From: Xanthomonas bromi
Lineage (GTDB): Bacteria; Pseudomonadota; Gammaproteobacteria; Xanthomonadales; Xanthomonadaceae
Direction of reading: 5' to 3'
DNA length: 64,000 nt
Assembly (NCBI RefSeq): GCF_900092025.1
Contig: NZ_FLTX01000008.1
Location: 1 to 64,000, forward strand
Part shown: piece after piece, positions 24,768 to 34,037 of the stretch
Position numbering within the stretch: position 1 is the stretch's first letter
Layout of the letters: each line of letters begins with the position of its first letter
The notes under the pieces: generated by a model
Told to the model about the DNA's origin: nothing
Databases searched by the model: none
The model's input: only the letters and a program-made list of their open reading frames with translations
Translations under genes and position numbers: made by a program

Positions 24768-26423
24768 TTACGGACGTACCTTGGTGGCGCAGACAAAGAC
24801 CGCCGCCTGTTGCGCGCGGCTGATCACGCCCTGGCTCTGTAGCTCACGCACGTGCTCGTCCATGCAGGTCAGGTAACCCAGGCGGTTGCCGACGTTCTGC
24901 GTTTTGCACAGGCTGCTTTCGGCAGAGACGTTCGCACCCGGAATCAGGCCGCCGGTCTCCAGCGTCGGCACCTGCGTGCTGCAGCTGCCCAACTTGGCCG
25001 GCCCGCTGTTCAATGTCCACCCGATATCGGCAAACAGCGCCGGGGTGAGGTCGACGTTGACGTGCGCCTGCACTTCCGGTGTGTCGAACGGTTCCATCAA
25101 CGCATTCGGCTGCAGATCGGTATCGAAGTGCGAGAACGTCGAGCCGCCGGCCACGACGCTGGGCGAATACAGCCGCGTGCGGCCGGCGCTGTCGGTGCCC
25201 TGTAGCAACTCCGGATCTTCGTACAGCGCTGCGACCACGGAGACGGTCTTCAGGCGGGCGCCATCGGCCTGCGAGACCATGATGGCGGGGATGGTGATGT
25301 CGGTGATCGGCGGTGCAGCATTGCCCATCGTCTGCACACCGGCCGCGTTGTTGGCGACGATCACGCCCACTGCGCCATTGAGCTGCGCGTTCTTCACCTT
25401 GATCGCGAACGCGCAGGTGCCGCGGTCGATCAGTGCGACCTTGCCAGCCACATCGGCAGCATTGACGAACGGTGTTTCGCAGCCATCGCTGGCCGATGCA
25501 GCTGCCACGCCATCGTTGACCGTCACCACCGCGCGTGCCGGGAAATTCGCTGCCGTGGCCAGCGGTCCGAAGCTGGCAAAGCCCACTTCGAATTTACCGG
25601 CAGCGCTGGCCGGTGCGGTCACGCGCAGCAGCGTGCGCGGATCCAGAATCAACGCCGCCTCGCGGTTCACGCGCGTCCCGGCCCATACCGTGCGACCGGG
25701 CGTGCGCATCGCTTCGGCGCGCAGGGCGTTGGTCATTGTCGGATCGTCGAAGCGCTTGTTCTGGACGTTGTCGTAGGCCTGCGAGGTGTAGACGTCGGTC
25801 AAGCCGCTGCCCGAACCCAGCACGCCGGTAGTCTTGTTGAGGAAGCCGGTCGCGCCCAGACCGTGGCCGAGCTCGTGCATCACCACGTTGAGGAAGTTGA
25901 TCTGGCCTGCGGGCGTCTTGCCGTCCAGACCCAGATACCAGCCCGAACCGGCCAGGCAATCGTCCTTGCCCAGGTCGCCGTTGAACTGCGAAAACACGTC
26001 GGCCGGATCGGCCGGATCCGGCACCAGATCCTGCCCGGCGATCGCATCGCCCAGCGCGGACGGGTACAGCGTATTGGCCTTGGCGCCGGGGAAGTTGTTG
26101 ACGATCCAGTTCGGGCCGGCCTGGCCCAGCGTGCCGCCGGTGGCGGTACAGGTGAGCCGTGCGAACGAGGCATAGACCTTGATCTCGACATTGCTCTGCA
26201 GCACCGCGCCCCACAGGTCCATGGCGTACTGGTACGCGATGCGGCGTTGCTCACCGATCGAGCGCCCCGGATTGCCGCCCAGCGGGGCAGCAGGGGTCGG
26301 GTCATTCAAACCGACCACAGTGCCGGCATCGCCATTGATCAGCGTGACAGTGGCCGCCGCTGCATGCAGCGGTGCCAATGCGGCGGCTAACGCCAGGGAC
26401 AACAGCAACAAGGGCTTATTCAT
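24768..26423 (-). CDS. Secreted metallopeptidase-like protein with PA domain
   Basis: A 551-residue exported protein. ATG 26423 gives a clean Sec signal (MNKPLLLLSLALAAALAPLHAAAA); a longer frame to 26474 would precede it with a proline-rich stretch. The zinc motif HELGHGLG is at about residues 183-190, and a protease-associated (PA) domain is at about 325-385 (GKVALIDRGTCAFAIKVKNA). Such HExxH plus PA proteins are extracellular peptidases, and in this genome the type II system is the natural exit. It overlaps the upstream small-protein gene by 8 bp, indicating a two-gene operon. The exact peptidase family is not clear to me. Confidence 0.82.
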   Translation of the reverse strand: MNKPLLLLSLALAAALAPLHAAAATVTLINGDAGTVVGLNDPTPAAPLGGNPGRSIGEQRRIAYQYAMDLWGAVLQSNVEIKVYASFARLTCTATGGTLGQAGPNWIVNNFPGAKANTLYPSALGDAIAGQDLVPDPADPADVFSQFNGDLGKDDCLAGSGWYLGLDGKTPAGQINFLNVVMHELGHGLGATGFLNKTTGVLGSGSGLTDVYTSQAYDNVQNKRFDDPTMTNALRAEAMRTPGRTVWAGTRVNREAALILDPRTLLRVTAPASAAGKFEVGFASFGPLATAANFPARAVVTVNDGVAAASASDGCETPFVNAADVAGKVALIDRGTCAFAIKVKNAQLNGAVGVIVANNAAGVQTMGNAAPPITDITIPAIMVSQADGARLKTVSVVAALYEDPELLQGTDSAGRTRLYSPSVVAGGSTFSHFDTDLQPNALMEPFDTPEVQAHVNVDLTPALFADIGWTLNSGPAKLGSCSTQVPTLETGGLIPGANVSAESSLCKTQNVGNRLGYLTCMDEHVRELQSQGVISRAQQAAVFVCATKVRP

Positions 26424-26841
26424 GCGGCAGCGCTCCGTGCTCGGCGTGGGCGGGTTGGGTGGCAGCGGCGTCATCGCTGTGTTCGATGACGATGCGTCCG
26501 TCGGCCTGGCGGGTTGCCGTCAGGGAACTCATCTGGGTGGCCGGCAGCTTGCGCGCCATGGTGCCGTTGGGCAGGCGACGCTCGGTAGCGCGTGCGGCCG
26601 CCTCGGTCTGCGGAACCGACGTGCGCGCGGCGCTGCTACGGGCTGCGGAGGTGGCCGCGGTGGCCTGCTGATCCAGCGCCGCGCTCTCGGCGTCGGTCAG
26701 CGGGCGCAACTTGCCGGTGGTGGGATCGATACCGACCTTGGAACTGCTGGCGGCTGTTTCCTGCGCTGCGGCGATCGCCGGCAGGCACACGAGACACAAC
26801 ACACCGGACAGCATCCATCCGGACTTGCGAAAGCTCATCAT
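26416..26841 (-). CDS. Small secreted Ala/Thr-rich protein paired with the metallopeptidase
   Basis: A 141-residue protein with a signal peptide (MMSFRKSGWMLSGVLCLVCLPAIAAAQ). The mature part is short, Ala/Ser/Thr-rich and probably partly disordered, with a segment LRPLTDAESAALDQQA and a His-rich end. I recognise no domain. The start at 26841 is preferred because AAGGAAA lies 9 bases upstream; an adjacent ATG at 26838 would also serve. Its 3' end overlaps the metallopeptidase start, so the two are expressed together; a propeptide-like inhibitor or chaperone role is conceivable but unproven. Confidence 0.7.
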   Translation of the reverse strand: MMSFRKSGWMLSGVLCLVCLPAIAAAQETAASSSKVGIDPTTGKLRPLTDAESAALDQQATAATSAARSSAARTSVPQTEAAARATERRLPNGTMARKLPATQMSSLTATRQADGRIVIEHSDDAAATQPAHAEHGALPHE

Positions 26842-27423
26842 CGTTGGGGTTTCCTTGGGTCCAACAGGTAAAAAAACGCCGTGCTGCCACCGGCGCTCGG
26901 GAGAATCCTTGCATTTCAGTGTGTTCATGACTGAATCATGAATCCGTGACTGGCGTCAATCTTTTGGCACGGTTTTCGCCGAAGGCAAAACAGCACTTAA
27001 AAAGCGACCGATCGGCCTGTGGCCTGGGACTTTTTGGGAAGCAAGAGCGACACGTGACCTGGAGGCAGTCGGATTCTTGGCGCGGGAGAAGGTACAGACG
27101 CAGACACGTTCGTGGGCACTGTGCATTGCCGGCCGCACGCCTGCGCCGTTGCCGCGCGGAAAATCCAGGTCCTCGTAGAAGTAGGCTGCAACCCCATCTC
27201 CCGCTGGTAGATGGGGACTCGAAGGGGCGCATGAGCGACGCGCCGCCTCTCGAGGCGTGTGCGCCAGCCAGCTTTGCCGGGTGCCATCACCCACTCGCTA
27301 ACGCACACATGCGCTCAGCGCTCGGCATACCGATATGCCTCTCCTACACTGGCCGCTCGGCGTTGTCGGACAGCAGTTGCCCGCAGCCCATCAACCATCA
27401 ACCAACCCTGCGCCAGGCCACCC
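26842..27423 (+). other. Intergenic region with stem-loop (582 bp)
   Basis: Upstream of the small secreted gene and of arsC. No coding sequence can be supported; several overlapping open frames on both strands have no family features. A perfect 8-bp stem (CCCCATCT / AGATGGGG at 27192-27216, 9-base loop) is present. Confidence 0.5.
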
Positions 27424-27846
27424 ATGCACGCCGTCATCTACCACAATCCCGGCTGCGGAACCTCCCGCAACACCCTTGCGCTGATTCGCCACACCGGCGT
27501 CGAACCGCAGATTGTCGACTACCTGCAACACCCGCCAAGCCGCGAGACGCTGCAGTCGCTGATTGCCGCTGCCGGCATCACGGTTCGCGACGCCATTCGC
27601 CAGAAAGGCACGCCGTATCTGGAACTGGGACTCGACGATCCCACTCTGGACGACGCGGCATTGTTGAATGCAATGCTCGCGCATCCAATCCTGATCAACC
27701 GCCCATTCGTACAGACCCCGCGCGGCACGCGCTTGTGCCGCCCTTGCGAAGTGGTGCTCGACCTGTTGCCGCCAGCCACGCACGGCTTCGTCAAGGAAGA
27801 CGGCGAGCGTCTGCTGGACGAGGCCGGTCAATGCATCCGCCGCTGA
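27424..27846 (+). CDS. arsC: Arsenate reductase ArsC (glutaredoxin-dependent)
   Basis: A 140-residue thioredoxin-fold enzyme that reduces arsenate to arsenite using glutathione and glutaredoxin. The catalytic cysteine is Cys11 in YHNPGCGTSRN, followed by family segments VDYLQHPPSRETL and LINRPFVQTPRGTRLCRPCEVV with the arginines that bind arsenate. ATG 27424 is chosen since the family begins with this strand; an upstream extension to 27259 is not homologous. No arsR or efflux gene is next to it, so it may be a housekeeping or YffB/ArsC-like reductase rather than part of a resistance operon. Confidence 0.93.
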   Translation: MHAVIYHNPGCGTSRNTLALIRHTGVEPQIVDYLQHPPSRETLQSLIAAAGITVRDAIRQKGTPYLELGLDDPTLDDAALLNAMLAHPILINRPFVQTPRGTRLCRPCEVVLDLLPPATHGFVKEDGERLLDEAGQCIRR

Positions 27847-28152
27847 CATGTTCAACCGGCGCGCAACACCGGCGTCGCGTGGCCACCTTGGCTGCAACGT
27901 TGACGATCAAACGCAGCACACTCATCCACAGTGTCACGATGAACAAGCTGCTGCACACGTACTCCGCTAAGCAACTTCAGGAGCGGTAACAGAACGACTG
28001 CGCTGATCGTCAGCCCGGGCGGTCGTGCCCGGTGCAGCACGTATCGCTGGTAAGCGACGGTTTCTGTGCTCCGCTCACACCAGTCGGAAGACAGCTCGCG
28101 AGCGGCTGTCAGCCGCTCTAAAATCCACGCCACGATCTTCAGGAGCACACGC
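27847..28152 (+). other. Intergenic region before def (306 bp)
   Basis: I see no gene here. The 3' end carries an AGGAG ribosome-binding site (about 28140-28144) for the deformylase gene. Confidence 0.5.
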
Positions 28153-28668
28153 ATGATTCGAGACATTATCCGCATGGGCGACAAGCGCTTGTTGCGTGTG
28201 GCGCCGCCGGTCACCCACCTGGGCAGCGCCGAGTTGCACACGCTGGTGGCCGATATGTTCGACACCATGGACGATGCGCGTGGCGTCGGTCTGGCAGCGC
28301 CACAGATCGCGGTGGATCTGCAATTGATGGTGTTCGGTTTCGAAGCCAGCGAACGCTATCCGGAAGCACCCGCAGTCCCGCGTACGGCGTTGGCCAACGT
28401 GCAGATCGAACCGCTGTCGGAAGAGATGGAAAATGGCTGGGAAGGCTGCCTGTCGATCCCCGGCCTGCGCGCCGTCATTCCACGCTATCGCTACATTCGT
28501 TACCGCGGCGTTGCACCCGACGGCAGCCCGATCGAGCGCGAGGCCGAAGGCTTCCATGCACGCGTGGTGCAACACGAATACGATCACCTGGTCGGTCGCC
28601 TGTATCCCTCGCGCATCGAAAATTTCGACACATTCGGTTTCGAAGACGTGCTGTCTTACGATCTCTAG
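28153..28668 (+). CDS. def: Peptide deformylase
   Basis: A 171-residue metalloenzyme that removes the formyl group from nascent proteins. All three motifs are intact: GVGLAAPQI (motif 1), EGCLSIPGL (motif 2, metal Cys) and QHEYDHLVG (motif 3, HExxH). The start at 28153 has AGGAG about eight bases upstream. Standing apart from fmt and lacking the basic C-terminal tail, it is likely a second deformylase paralogue rather than the fmt-linked copy. Confidence 0.95.
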   Translation: MIRDIIRMGDKRLLRVAPPVTHLGSAELHTLVADMFDTMDDARGVGLAAPQIAVDLQLMVFGFEASERYPEAPAVPRTALANVQIEPLSEEMENGWEGCLSIPGLRAVIPRYRYIRYRGVAPDGSPIEREAEGFHARVVQHEYDHLVGRLYPSRIENFDTFGFEDVLSYDL

Positions 28669-28894
28669 TACGTCGCCCACTCCATCGATTCGACGCGTTG
28701 CCGCCGCAATGGAAGGTGGCCGTCTGCCCGTGAGTCCGCTCCGTTTTCAAGACGACCAGCAGCAAGCTGCCTGATGCGGTGCCTTAGCCGATTGCGGGGT
28801 TGTTGGCTGCGTGGGGGCCGTCATCGAGCCCCCCACAAATGCGTGCGCCGCGTGCTCCGCGTGCGGCGAGGGCATCCGCGCCCTTGACCATGTG

Positions 28895-29560
28895 TCAGGC
28901 CGAAAACCTGTGTGGCTCGGCAGCAAATGCGACCGCCAGAGCGCCTTTGCCGACATTGACCATGCCGGTCAGGCTCATCACGCTTTCGAACACTTCCACG
29001 CCATGGGTTTGGCAGGCATTCTGCAGTGCGGCGTAGCCGGGCAGGGCATGCAGCTCGGCGATCTCGCCGCCGTAACCCACGCACACCGTCGGTGTCATCA
29101 GGCCTTCGCGGATCTTGCGCACGGTGAAGCCGAACAGCTTCTCCGCTGAGGACTCGAACCCCTTGAGCTTGGCCACCGGCTCGGTGACGCCGCGGTAGGC
29201 GCGCAGTACCGGTTTGATGTCCAGCGCGCTACCCAGCGCGGTGCCGATCAGGCCGACGCTGCGATCGCCCTTGGTGCGCGCGCGTGCGCGCAGGTAGTAG
29301 AGATCGCGTGGGATCATGTAGCCATAGGTATGCTCGGCCAGATGTTCCAGGCGCGTGCGGATGGCTGCCACGCCCTGGCCCTGATCGCGCAGGCGCACTG
29401 CTTCGACGGCGGTGATGCCCTGGCCGGCGAACAGGTTGAGCGTGTCGATCACCCGTAGCGCGAACGGCGAGGTGTGGCCTGCAGTCTGTCGGATCGGCTT
29501 GTAGTCGTTGAGGATCGCGAAGCTGGCCTGCATCGCGTTGTCGAAGATCTGGCTGCCCAA
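28895..29560 (-). pseudogene. N-terminally truncated DegV-family protein
   Basis: The 221-codon frame matches the second, fatty-acid-binding half of DegV proteins (FDNAMQASFAILNDYKPIRQ, then TAGHTSPFALRVID, and the C-terminal VGYGGEIAEL and MSLTGMVNVGKGALAVAF). The first 90 or so residues with the usual DSACDLP start and the serine-rich lipid pocket are missing: going upstream in frame there is a TGA a few codons before the first usable start, and none of the three frames over 29560-29780 resembles DegV. It probably produces no functional lipid-binding protein. An in-frame alternative start keeps the frame open, so expression of the C-terminal half cannot be excluded. Confidence 0.75.
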
Positions 29561-29572
29561 GGCGTTGGAGAG

Positions 29573-30087
29573 TCACTGCTTGAGCAGGTGATGCCGTGTC
29601 GGCATGCCAGGGCGGGGTCGATGCATGTGGCTGTGCACCATTTGCCGCCTGGACGCCCCGGAGTCTTGGTGCAAGACCTGTCGCTGCCCATCTATCCTGG
29701 TACCCAAGTGCTAGCCAGCGCACGCTCGGAGTGCAAGGCCGCTATAGCGCTTGGATGGCTAGGGCTGCCGGAATCGCTATAGCTCCCCGCGCAACGCTAC
29801 TGCTAGGGTCCAACCCCGAGCGTCGCATCGCGAATCTCGACCCACAAGATGAAGGTGATCGTATGCGTGGCGCCTGCAGCGTCGGCGTCGCACATCGGAT
29901 GAGGCTACGATGACCTCGGTGACCGGTCTGCAGGGATGGCCGCGTCTGCGCCCCGTCAGTGCGCAGACATCTGGTCGGTGACGCGCAGGCGCCATTGCGC
30001 CGGATGCGCAAGGTTCGTTCGCCCCCGCCTCGGCGTCATGCCGAGACCGGTCGGCGTGGTTGGTCCATCCATTTGCGGAGTACACAC
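29573..30087 (+). other. Intergenic region with paired palindromes (515 bp)
   Basis: Between the truncated degV and the GH12 gene. No gene is supported. Two copies of the palindrome GCTATAGC (29741-29748 and 29776-29783) lie 35 bp apart. The first half may contain decayed degV sequence; the second half should hold the GH12 promoter. Confidence 0.5.
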
Positions 30088-30885
30088 ATGCACATGCACA
30101 CCCGTTCCTCTTCGCTACTGTTTGCCCGTTGTGGTCGGTTGCCGCGCGCCGTTGCGCTGGCGTTGGTGCTGGTCGCTACCGGTGCCAGTGCCTACACCGG
30201 CCAGACCAAGGTCTATGGCACGCAGTACGCATTCAACAACAATTTCAACGACAGCAGTAACAACATCCAGGCCACCTTCGGCACCGGCCGCACGCCGAGC
30301 CTGACCATCTCCTACAACCTGCCTGGCGGCAACTTGTATGGCTACCCGGCGATCTGCCGCGGTTGGCATTACACGATGAATCCTGCCCCCGATAGTTACT
30401 TTCCACATCAGGTATCCAAGATCGCCCGCCTCGGCGGTGCGTTGGCATTCGCCACCAAGGGCAGCGGGCAGACTGGCGATTTTGCCTACGACCTGTTCTT
30501 TCGTAAGGACGCCAGCAAAGGCAACCCGCAGCTGGAAGTGATGATCTGGGGCGCCAACAATTCGTATCCGCTGGGTACCTTGGGCACCGCCAACGCCATC
30601 ACCTCGGGCGGCGTCACCTACGATTTGTGGGAGGGCAATAATTCGGCTGCCGGCTACTACGTGTACACCTTCATTCCGCATGGCACTGCGGGCAATAGCA
30701 ATGCGCTGCCGGCCAAGGGAAATGTCAATGTCGACCTCAAAGCTTTCTTGACCAGGTTGCAGGCGTTGCGCAGTGGCGATGGCCGCTACAGCAGCGATCT
30801 GTATCTGCAGGTGGTGGAGGGTGGCTTCGAAATCACAGGTGGTATGGGCACGGTGTCGCTGACCGGGTCGATCGCAGCCAATTGA
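30088..30885 (+). CDS. Secreted GH12 endo-beta-1,4-glucanase / xyloglucanase
   Basis: A 265-residue exported glycosidase of family GH12, acting on cellulose or xyloglucan of plant walls. The signal peptide (residues about 15-36, ending GASA) precedes the jelly-roll domain. The nucleophile glutamate is in PQLEVMIWGANN, and the acid/base region is LQVVEGGFEITGG, both as in the family. The start ATG 30088 (MHMHTRSSS) fits a Sec leader; the upstream open frame to 29959 does not. A likely substrate of the Xps secretion system at the left end of the window. Confidence 0.9.
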   Translation: MHMHTRSSSLLFARCGRLPRAVALALVLVATGASAYTGQTKVYGTQYAFNNNFNDSSNNIQATFGTGRTPSLTISYNLPGGNLYGYPAICRGWHYTMNPAPDSYFPHQVSKIARLGGALAFATKGSGQTGDFAYDLFFRKDASKGNPQLEVMIWGANNSYPLGTLGTANAITSGGVTYDLWEGNNSAAGYYVYTFIPHGTAGNSNALPAKGNVNVDLKAFLTRLQALRSGDGRYSSDLYLQVVEGGFEITGGMGTVSLTGSIAAN

Positions 30886-30937
30886 GAGCGGCCTTGGTCA
30901 TCTCGTCAGTGGCGAGCGGTCGTGTTGTCGGTCGCTG

Positions 30938-32539
30938 TTACAAGGCCACCAGCTGGATGCTATCGAACACGATTGCCGGGCTGAGGTAGCCGTTGTCCGG
31001 TGAGCCGGAGGCGATTCCGATCTCGATGCGGTTGTTGCCGGCCTGCAAGGCAGCGGCGGGAATGTCCACCTCGTACACGGTGTTGTTGCCGCGCGCGGTG
31101 CCCCGCGTCATGCCGCGTGTCTTCGGTTGCGTGGGAGCGGCAGGCACCGGGCCGTTCCAGCGCGCATTCACGCTGATCTGCGGGCGTGCGCTGCCCTGTG
31201 CTAACGGCACGAAGATGCGCAGGCGATAACCGCGTACCTCCTTGGGGGCCAGGCTGAAGTCGATCCGGCTTGGGGTGTTGATGCCGCGCCACTGCACTGC
31301 GGGAAAGCTGCTCAGGCTGCTCGACCCGACGGTGTAGGTCGTCGCAGACCAGCGCATGCGCGCATCGGAAGGGTGCGCATGCGGTAATAGATCCGCATAT
31401 CCAAACCCAGCCGGCGTGCCGTCGGCAATGCCGATCTGCCACTTCAGCGTGCCCGGTAAGGAAGCCGCCTGCAGTGTGGCGTGCGCGGTGGCGTTGGCGG
31501 AAACCTCGATGTCGCGTTGTGCCACTTCCAGTTCGTTCTGGTAGAGCGTCATGCGATAGCGCCCCGGACGCACACCGGCAACCTGATAATCGCCGCTGCC
31601 GTCGGCGGCAGCCCAGTATTGCGCCTGCGCGTTGTGCAAACCGATGACGGCTGGCTGGCCGGGCAGTACGCCACTGACGTGCCCGCTCAGCTCGCCGCGC
31701 CCGCTCACCGGCAGATAGCCGCTCAGCCCCAGCGTGGCATCGACGAACTCGGTGTTGCATTGCGCACTGGACGGCGCGCCGCCATCGGTGAACAACAGCC
31801 CGTACACACCATGAAGGCCGCCGCGAAACGCTTCGGTCTGGGTGTGATCGGAATACATGTAGTTGTAGAGCTCATGCGTTTCGCGCGTCTTTTGCGTGGC
31901 GATGTCCTTGAAGAAGGGACCGCCCGCGCTGCGCTCGCGGTTGCCCATCAGCATGAACACTGCAACCCCGGAGCCGCTAACGCCATGCATCTGGTCGTCC
32001 ATCATGCGACGGGCGGAATAGAACTTGGAACTGGTGCGCCCATCCGGCAGGAGAAATACATCCTTGCCTTCGATCGGCGTGCCGACATTGGAATCGGGCT
32101 CCTGCTGCGCATTCGGCAACCTGGACACATTCAAGCGGGCGACGAAGCGCAATTCGCCCACGGGTAGCAAGGTTGGCGCATAGGTGGCCATGTAGATCGC
32201 GTTGCGGCCCTTGCGCGCGATGTAGTACTGGATCAGATCGCCGGCCTTGGCCGACACCACGATCGTCTCATCCACGACGCGTGCATCCACGCTGGCGCTG
32301 CCTAGTCCCGAAGCGATGTGCGAGCCCTTCGATTCGGTGGTCTGCAGTTCGGTGTCGCGGTAGCGCATCGACACGATATCGCCGTTGTGTGCATCGACCG
32401 AAAACACCAGCTCGGCGCCACTGTCGACGATGACGCGGTCGCCGCTGCGGCTGACACCGAATTCGGCCAGCGCAGGTGCGCTGACGCCGGCATAGAGCAA
32501 CAGCGCGCAGGCGAAGGTGGTCAGGCAATTGCGGGGCAT
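30938..32539 (-). CDS. Secreted rhamnogalacturonan endolyase (PL4)
   Basis: A 533-residue exported lyase that cleaves the rhamnogalacturonan I backbone of pectin by beta-elimination. The start at 32539 gives the signal peptide MPRNCLTTFACALLLYAGVSAPALA. The PL4 layout is visible: an N-terminal beta-supersandwich (to about residue 290, with YNYMYSDHTQTEAFRGGLHG), a small FnIII-like domain (LSGHVSGVLPGQPAVIGL...GDYQVAGVRPGRYRMTLY) and a C-terminal carbohydrate-binding-like jelly roll. It is convergent with the GH12 gene, 52 bp apart, giving a small plant-wall degradation pair. Confidence 0.88.
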   Translation of the reverse strand: MPRNCLTTFACALLLYAGVSAPALAEFGVSRSGDRVIVDSGAELVFSVDAHNGDIVSMRYRDTELQTTESKGSHIASGLGSASVDARVVDETIVVSAKAGDLIQYYIARKGRNAIYMATYAPTLLPVGELRFVARLNVSRLPNAQQEPDSNVGTPIEGKDVFLLPDGRTSSKFYSARRMMDDQMHGVSGSGVAVFMLMGNRERSAGGPFFKDIATQKTRETHELYNYMYSDHTQTEAFRGGLHGVYGLLFTDGGAPSSAQCNTEFVDATLGLSGYLPVSGRGELSGHVSGVLPGQPAVIGLHNAQAQYWAAADGSGDYQVAGVRPGRYRMTLYQNELEVAQRDIEVSANATAHATLQAASLPGTLKWQIGIADGTPAGFGYADLLPHAHPSDARMRWSATTYTVGSSSLSSFPAVQWRGINTPSRIDFSLAPKEVRGYRLRIFVPLAQGSARPQISVNARWNGPVPAAPTQPKTRGMTRGTARGNNTVYEVDIPAAALQAGNNRIEIGIASGSPDNGYLSPAIVFDSIQLVAL

Positions 32540-32887
32540 GGTGGTTACCTTGCGGATGTAGAGCGCGATGCTAGGCGAGCGCCGGAGACGAAAGAACGTG
32601 CGCACGCTTCGTTATTCCAGCAATCAAGCTTGGAGTGGGTAATGCGAGGCATCGCAGACCGTCGGCACAGTGGGCAACTGCAATCGATAGTAATTGGCAG
32701 GAAGGGCGCGCGCATCCACACAGGCCAGCAAAACGTAGCGAGCCGTTATCAGGTGGGCGTGCACAGCGCATATCAACCGCAGTGCACGAGCGGTGCATGC
32801 CGCACCGATCACCGGCCGCTGCCTGCTGGCGGCGGGCGCAGTCGCGTTGCTAGCTGCTCTATGGCTGAGCGGCTTCATTGCAGGGGC
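32540..32887 (+). other. Intergenic region (348 bp)
   Basis: It lies upstream of the rhamnogalacturonan lyase and downstream of the GRAM-like gene, both minus strand. No gene, repeat or clear terminator is seen; the lyase promoter is expected here. Confidence 0.5.
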
Positions 32888-33241
32888 TCAGCGCAACGCA
32901 TCCCGTGTCGAGGCGATGTCGGCCATCCATTGTTCGCGCTTGCCGATCATGAAGCGATGTTCGTTTCCGTCGCTCGACCGTAGCGCCAGCGATGTGGGTG
33001 CGATCGGCAGCAGGCCGAACAGGCGCGTCCAGCAGGGCTGAATCGCCATGATTTTCCGAAGAGGCACGCTCAGCGACCGGGTCTGCACATTGAACGCATG
33101 CGGCTGGAACAGCAGCGCATCGGCGGTGAGAATCAGGGGCCCGCCCACCGCTTCCATCCCGCGTTGAAGATTGGCGGGTGCCTGACGCAACACGTCGCGC
33201 TCGATCGAACGCCAGCCGCCACCTTGGAAGAGCGTACTCAC
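32888..33241 (-). CDS. GRAM/PH-like domain protein
   Basis: A 117-residue protein with a GTG start, resembling bacterial GRAM/PH-like domains: EAVGGPLILTADALLFQPHAFNVQTRSLSVPL, then the hydrophobic strand VPLRKIMAIQPCWTRLFGLLPIAPTSLALRSSDGNEHRFMI and a closing helix. This beta-sandwich pattern usually means lipid or protein binding at the membrane. It sits at the edge of the decayed region (33.4-38.5 kb) but shows no disruption itself. Function unknown. Confidence 0.65.
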   Translation of the reverse strand: MSTLFQGGGWRSIERDVLRQAPANLQRGMEAVGGPLILTADALLFQPHAFNVQTRSLSVPLRKIMAIQPCWTRLFGLLPIAPTSLALRSSDGNEHRFMIGKREQWMADIASTRDALR

Positions 33242-33391
33242 GGTCGTGCAGCGCCAATGCAGGCACGTGGCATCGGCCAGGGCGAAACGCCAAGGTTGCC
33301 GGGCATTTCCAGGAACGAAACCGAAAACATGCGATAGGCCTGATGGGCTGCATCACTGCAGCGAACGCCGCCGGCAAGACGCGGCAGCACG

Positions 33392-33665
33392 CTATGACAG
33401 CACATCGCCCTTATACGCCAGACCACCGCCGATCAAGTACATCGGCAGATCGTGCAGCGTGGCGATATGCCCAGCGTGATGTAGGCGGCGCTGCCAGGCC
33501 GCAGCCCCAGGCGATCGGCCAGGTGGATCGCCGCAGGCCTTCGATCAAGTACCCGGTACCGACGGCCAGCACGCAGGCTCAGCGTGGCGCGAGTGTAAGC
33601 ATGCCACGCAGCCCGCAGTAGACCAGAATCACCGCCAGCACATCGCCCAGGCTGCCGCGCCGAAA
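33392..33665 (-). pseudogene. Decayed DUF2809-type membrane protein
   Basis: Reading the minus strand, three frames together rebuild a DUF2809-like small membrane protein: SLGDVLAVILVYCGLRGML, then after an in-frame TGA (33579-33581) LAVGTGYLIEGLR, then in a second frame AIHLADRLGLRPGSAAYITL, then in a third frame IATLHDLPMYLIGGGLAY to the TAG at 33392. One stop and two frameshifts in about 90 codons mean the gene is dead. The N-terminus cannot be traced. Confidence 0.8.
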
Positions 33666-34037
33666 TGATCCACTTCGTTGAAGTGCGGCATGGTGTCGCT
33701 GTGCGTGTTCCACGTTGCCGCCCAGCCGCATCGGAGGTCAGCAGCCGGCTGGCGCCGAGGTCCTGAACCATCTTGCGGCTGGGCGAATCAGGAATTAGCT
33801 TGCCCTGCCGGTCGATTCATCCCGATTGGGCCAAGGCCGACAGCGGCAGCAACAGCAGAGATAACGCGAACAGCGATGCCAGCAAGGCACCTGTCCGGCG
33901 CGTGCGCCATCCTTGGCGAGCGCATTGCGCCTGCAGAGCAGCGGAGCGGTAAAGCAGTGCGCCGGCACACGCTGCCCCGACACACCGGTGTGAGCAAAGA
34001 TGCTGCTCACGCAGCGCTTCAACGAAACACGGCGCGC
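33666..34037 (-). other. Degraded sequence with a signal-peptide remnant
   Basis: The minus strand encodes a typical signal peptide (RRTGALLASLFALSLLLLPLSALAQ, about 33820-33900) that meets a stop after three codons. Downstream, fragments such as GKLIPDSPSRKMVQDLGASR run on in another frame. I cannot name the original gene. It looks like a second decayed exported protein between the DUF2809 remnant and the broken amidohydrolase. Confidence 0.55.

Noticed and set aside
26946-27989. Long plus-strand open frame (347 codons) across the arsC region
   Set aside because: Out of frame with arsC, Arg/Pro-rich, no family signal.
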